Positions 6,101-6,815 of a stretch of 6,815 bases of DNA are shown in pieces. Source of the DNA: an uncultured Clostridia bacterium (lineage in GTDB: Bacteria; Bacillota; Clostridia; Christensenellales; Borkfalkiaceae); contig CALVPW010000118.1 in the NCBI GenBank assembly GCA_944354085.1, forward strand, positions 1 to 6,815, read 5' to 3'. The notes under the pieces are model-generated. The model saw only the letters and a program-made list of their open reading frames with translations, made no database searches and was not told the DNA's origin. The number at the start of each line of letters is the position of its first letter. Position 1 is the first letter of the stretch. Position numbers and translations under genes: made by a program.

Positions 6101-6815
6101 AGCGTCGCTGCGCGGCGTCGAGGAGCAGGACGTCGTCAAATTCCTCGAAACGCTGGTGGAGATCTATGCCGCCGCCGCCCGCGTAAAGGGTGCGACGCAG
6201 CTTTCCAAAAACTTCTGCGACCGCGGCGGGCACATCGCGTTCAAAAAGCGGTCGGAGTACCTTGCCGATCTCTACGACCTGCACGCGCAGGCGGCAATCG
6301 TGTTCATGGACTACAATCCCGATGCGTTCAACGGCATGTGCATCCGCGCGACGAGCGGCTATACCGCCCCCGTGCTCGAAGGGTATATCAAGGCGACGGA
6401 GGCATATTTCCGCGCACAGGAGAGCTTTTTGGACGTGACGGGCGCCGACCGCGAAAAGCTGCGCGAGGAGGACGTGCTCGAATATTATTCCGCCAAGGCG
6501 AGCGCGCTCATCGATAACATCGATATGCTCCCCAACTGGTGCATGTACCGCGCAACGACGCGCCGTCTCTCCGAACTCGGGCTCAACTTCGTCTCGGAGG
6601 CGCTCGAAAGCGGGCGGCTGAAAACGGACAACGTGCTCGCGGGCTTTGAAAAGAACGTATACCGCAACTTTTTGGAGATCAATATCCCCGCCGATCCCGC
6701 GCTCTCGCGCATGACGGTGGGCACGCTCGAAGAGACGATCGAAAAATTCCGTCTTTCGTGGGACGAGTACGCAAAGCTGACGCGCGCCTATATCCGCGCG
6801 CTGCTCGTCTCCCGT
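3174..6815 (+). CDS. Large DUF4011-family superfamily 1 helicase with N-terminal transglutaminase-like domain (5' part, continues past the window)
   Basis: The frame is open for 1214 codons to the last base. Residues about 12-118 look like a beta-sandwich domain, followed by a helical segment starting at FDWWEGL (from 122). About 200-310 is a transglutaminase-like domain with ACLEAAHLNP, GHVGVGVWL (H247) and FFDA (D285), but Glu221 stands where I expect the catalytic Cys. A Pro/Ala-rich linker (about 348-370) leads to DUF4011, recognised by WERRLLDLTPKNTLLNF (375-391) and KVLYLAFGFLKY (482-493). The helicase motor begins with SSQYSA (647-652) and Walker A GPPGTGKS (666-673), then FVAEKKAALDVV and CLELHSNK. 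The rest is a mainly helical insertion. Walker B and later motifs are not reached. Family members are often 1700-2200 residues, some with C-terminal DUF3320 and a Vsr-like nuclease. The cellular role is not established. Start: ATG with GGAG at 3166-3169. Base composition resembles its neighbours. Confidence 0.93.
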   Translation, partial: MATKKIKPNDKRNFGLVLQFPKYAGYADYFLSTPAVIQIKNDGAETATLRVVAESESGLIVPYETQAEVPFESAVSLTAENIFSPLFLAENDALTPCTITVRAELDSKEVCRESAEVTALPFDWWEGLSGNAERLAAFVRPRLADCAAVLAEAGRRLKRWKANAEFYGYAGADKNDVRQIAAAIYAAAKSFAVECAGQTDCSAPVSAARAGSVLKDHAATELEFAVFAAACLEAAHLNPVLALGSGHVGVGVWLYESCFLDSVTDDAEIVGKYISEGINNLSFFDAEDLFSASNAAFTPSEGHFRQKLKAGLYEVFVDIRRCRMGGVRPCPLRGKGLKGYELLKEEEMSDEAAPAPIPAFRKLKLEGKQPKNKQWERRLLDLTPKNTLLNFTGKNALHLNRTSPDELYRLLAERGSMRLKGASVPETVPPFGGEVPTQRKELIALEAGKGILRAYDEARAASELAARLMRRNREADEETGAKVLYLAFGFLKYTQDGAERYAPLVLAPAGIARAKGNEDFSVTVPQDEGYFVNSTLLEFLKQEFNIDVRGLGGDVSALKIAEILAMVRAEIANMKGWDVADDVYLAAFSFQRYLMWNDIRNHFAALSKNAVVSALMQNRMAKPEYPAPAEEDDGDPAATLLPLPSDSSQYSAVSLSGVGASFVLHGPPGTGKSQTITNIIANALKDGKRVLFVAEKKAALDVVKKRLDTIGIGEFCLELHSNKTDKTDVVRRIENTLALAGSETPSDLSASANELAALREELKAPMRALHAKRRLGLSVYQAILLYLQNKSAPDVMDIESSFYDTLTESKLFECRRMILNAAAAAKECGGVRNSPFENVNLTAYSQVLRDKLFCACEVMLAEIKHLKAFLALFLEFYRQKVSMLTMRKIRVLSALAQKLLAGAYDKYFKGVDEAEFYTFFNANRRLDTCLEYYFKHFKTLVEPDEKELSELTKFCEAGGDWRLSRTARAMVKKLVKASLRGVEEQDVVKFLETLVEIYAAAARVKGATQLSKNFCDRGGHIAFKKRSEYLADLYDLHAQAAIVFMDYNPDAFNGMCIRATSGYTAPVLEGYIKATEAYFRAQESFLDVTGADREKLREEDVLEYYSAKASALIDNIDMLPNWCMYRATTRRLSELGLNFVSEALESGRLKTDNVLAGFEKNVYRNFLEINIPADPALSRMTVGTLEETIEKFRLSWDEYAKLTRAYIRALLVSR
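4203..4217 (+). promoter_or_regulatory. Possible internal translation start within the helicase gene
   Basis: AAGGAGG (4203-4209) stands 5 nt before an ATG (4215-4217) that is in frame with the helicase gene, at Met348. Initiation here would give a protein lacking the N-terminal beta and transglutaminase-like domains, starting with a flexible linker 27 residues before the DUF4011 WERRLLDL motif. The purines also encode Lys-Glu-Glu-Glu, so the site may be coincidental. Confidence 0.35.

Noticed and set aside
4295..6517. A 740-codon open frame on the plus strand, in a different frame from the helicase
   Set aside because: It is an Arg/Gly/Ala-rich shadow of the helicase frame with no domain signature. 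The Walker A and DUF4011 motifs all read in the frame starting at 3174, which has no break.
1..6815. Search for CRISPR repeats, tRNA or rRNA genes, insertion-sequence ends, attachment sites and riboswitches
   Set aside because: I saw no regularly spaced repeats, cloverleaf, transposase code or recognisable aptamer. The only non-coding space is 3031-3173, explained by a terminator, a promoter and a short leader.

Overview
The window looks like chromosome from a high-GC member of the Bacillota, probably an uncultured Clostridia-type (gut-like) bacterium. The basis is the gene order rimM-trmD-rbgA-rnhB-yraN, which matches the Firmicutes arrangement, together with strong GGAGG-type ribosome binding sites and a sigma-A-like promoter. 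The genus is not resolvable by eye. Everything is on the plus strand, and I see no tRNA, rRNA, CRISPR array, insertion sequence or phage gene.

Positions 1-3030 are one tightly packed housekeeping cluster. It holds the last codons of an unidentified gene, then rimM (16S rRNA processing factor), trmD (tRNA m1G37 methyltransferase), rbgA/ylqF (circularly permuted GTPase for 50S assembly), rnhB (RNase HII) and yraN (UPF0102 nuclease-fold protein). Every junction overlaps: ATGA, GTGA, ATGA, TAATG and finally a 61-nt overlap of rnhB with yraN. The genes are therefore probably cotranscribed and translationally coupled. Together they serve ribosome and tRNA maturation and removal of ribonucleotides from DNA. 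The rplS gene that sits between trmD and rbgA in Bacillus is absent here. A perfect 9-bp GC-rich hairpin followed by T-runs (3036-3067) ends the unit.

Positions 3068-3173 are the only real intergenic space. It holds a near-consensus promoter (TTGCCA, 17 nt, extended TGG-TATAAT), a second tandem TATAAT, and a 7-bp hairpin just upstream of the next ribosome binding site.

Positions 3174-6815 are the first 1214 codons of a very large gene that runs off the window. It encodes a DUF4011-type superfamily 1 helicase: an N-terminal beta domain, a transglutaminase-like domain whose catalytic Cys appears to be replaced by Glu, DUF4011, and the helicase Walker A region. An in-frame ATG behind an AAGGAGG site lies exactly between the transglutaminase-like part and DUF4011, so a shorter helicase-only product is possible. 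This gene is the most unusual part of the window. A role in defence or nucleic-acid quality control is only inference, because the C-terminal half and its neighbours are not visible.
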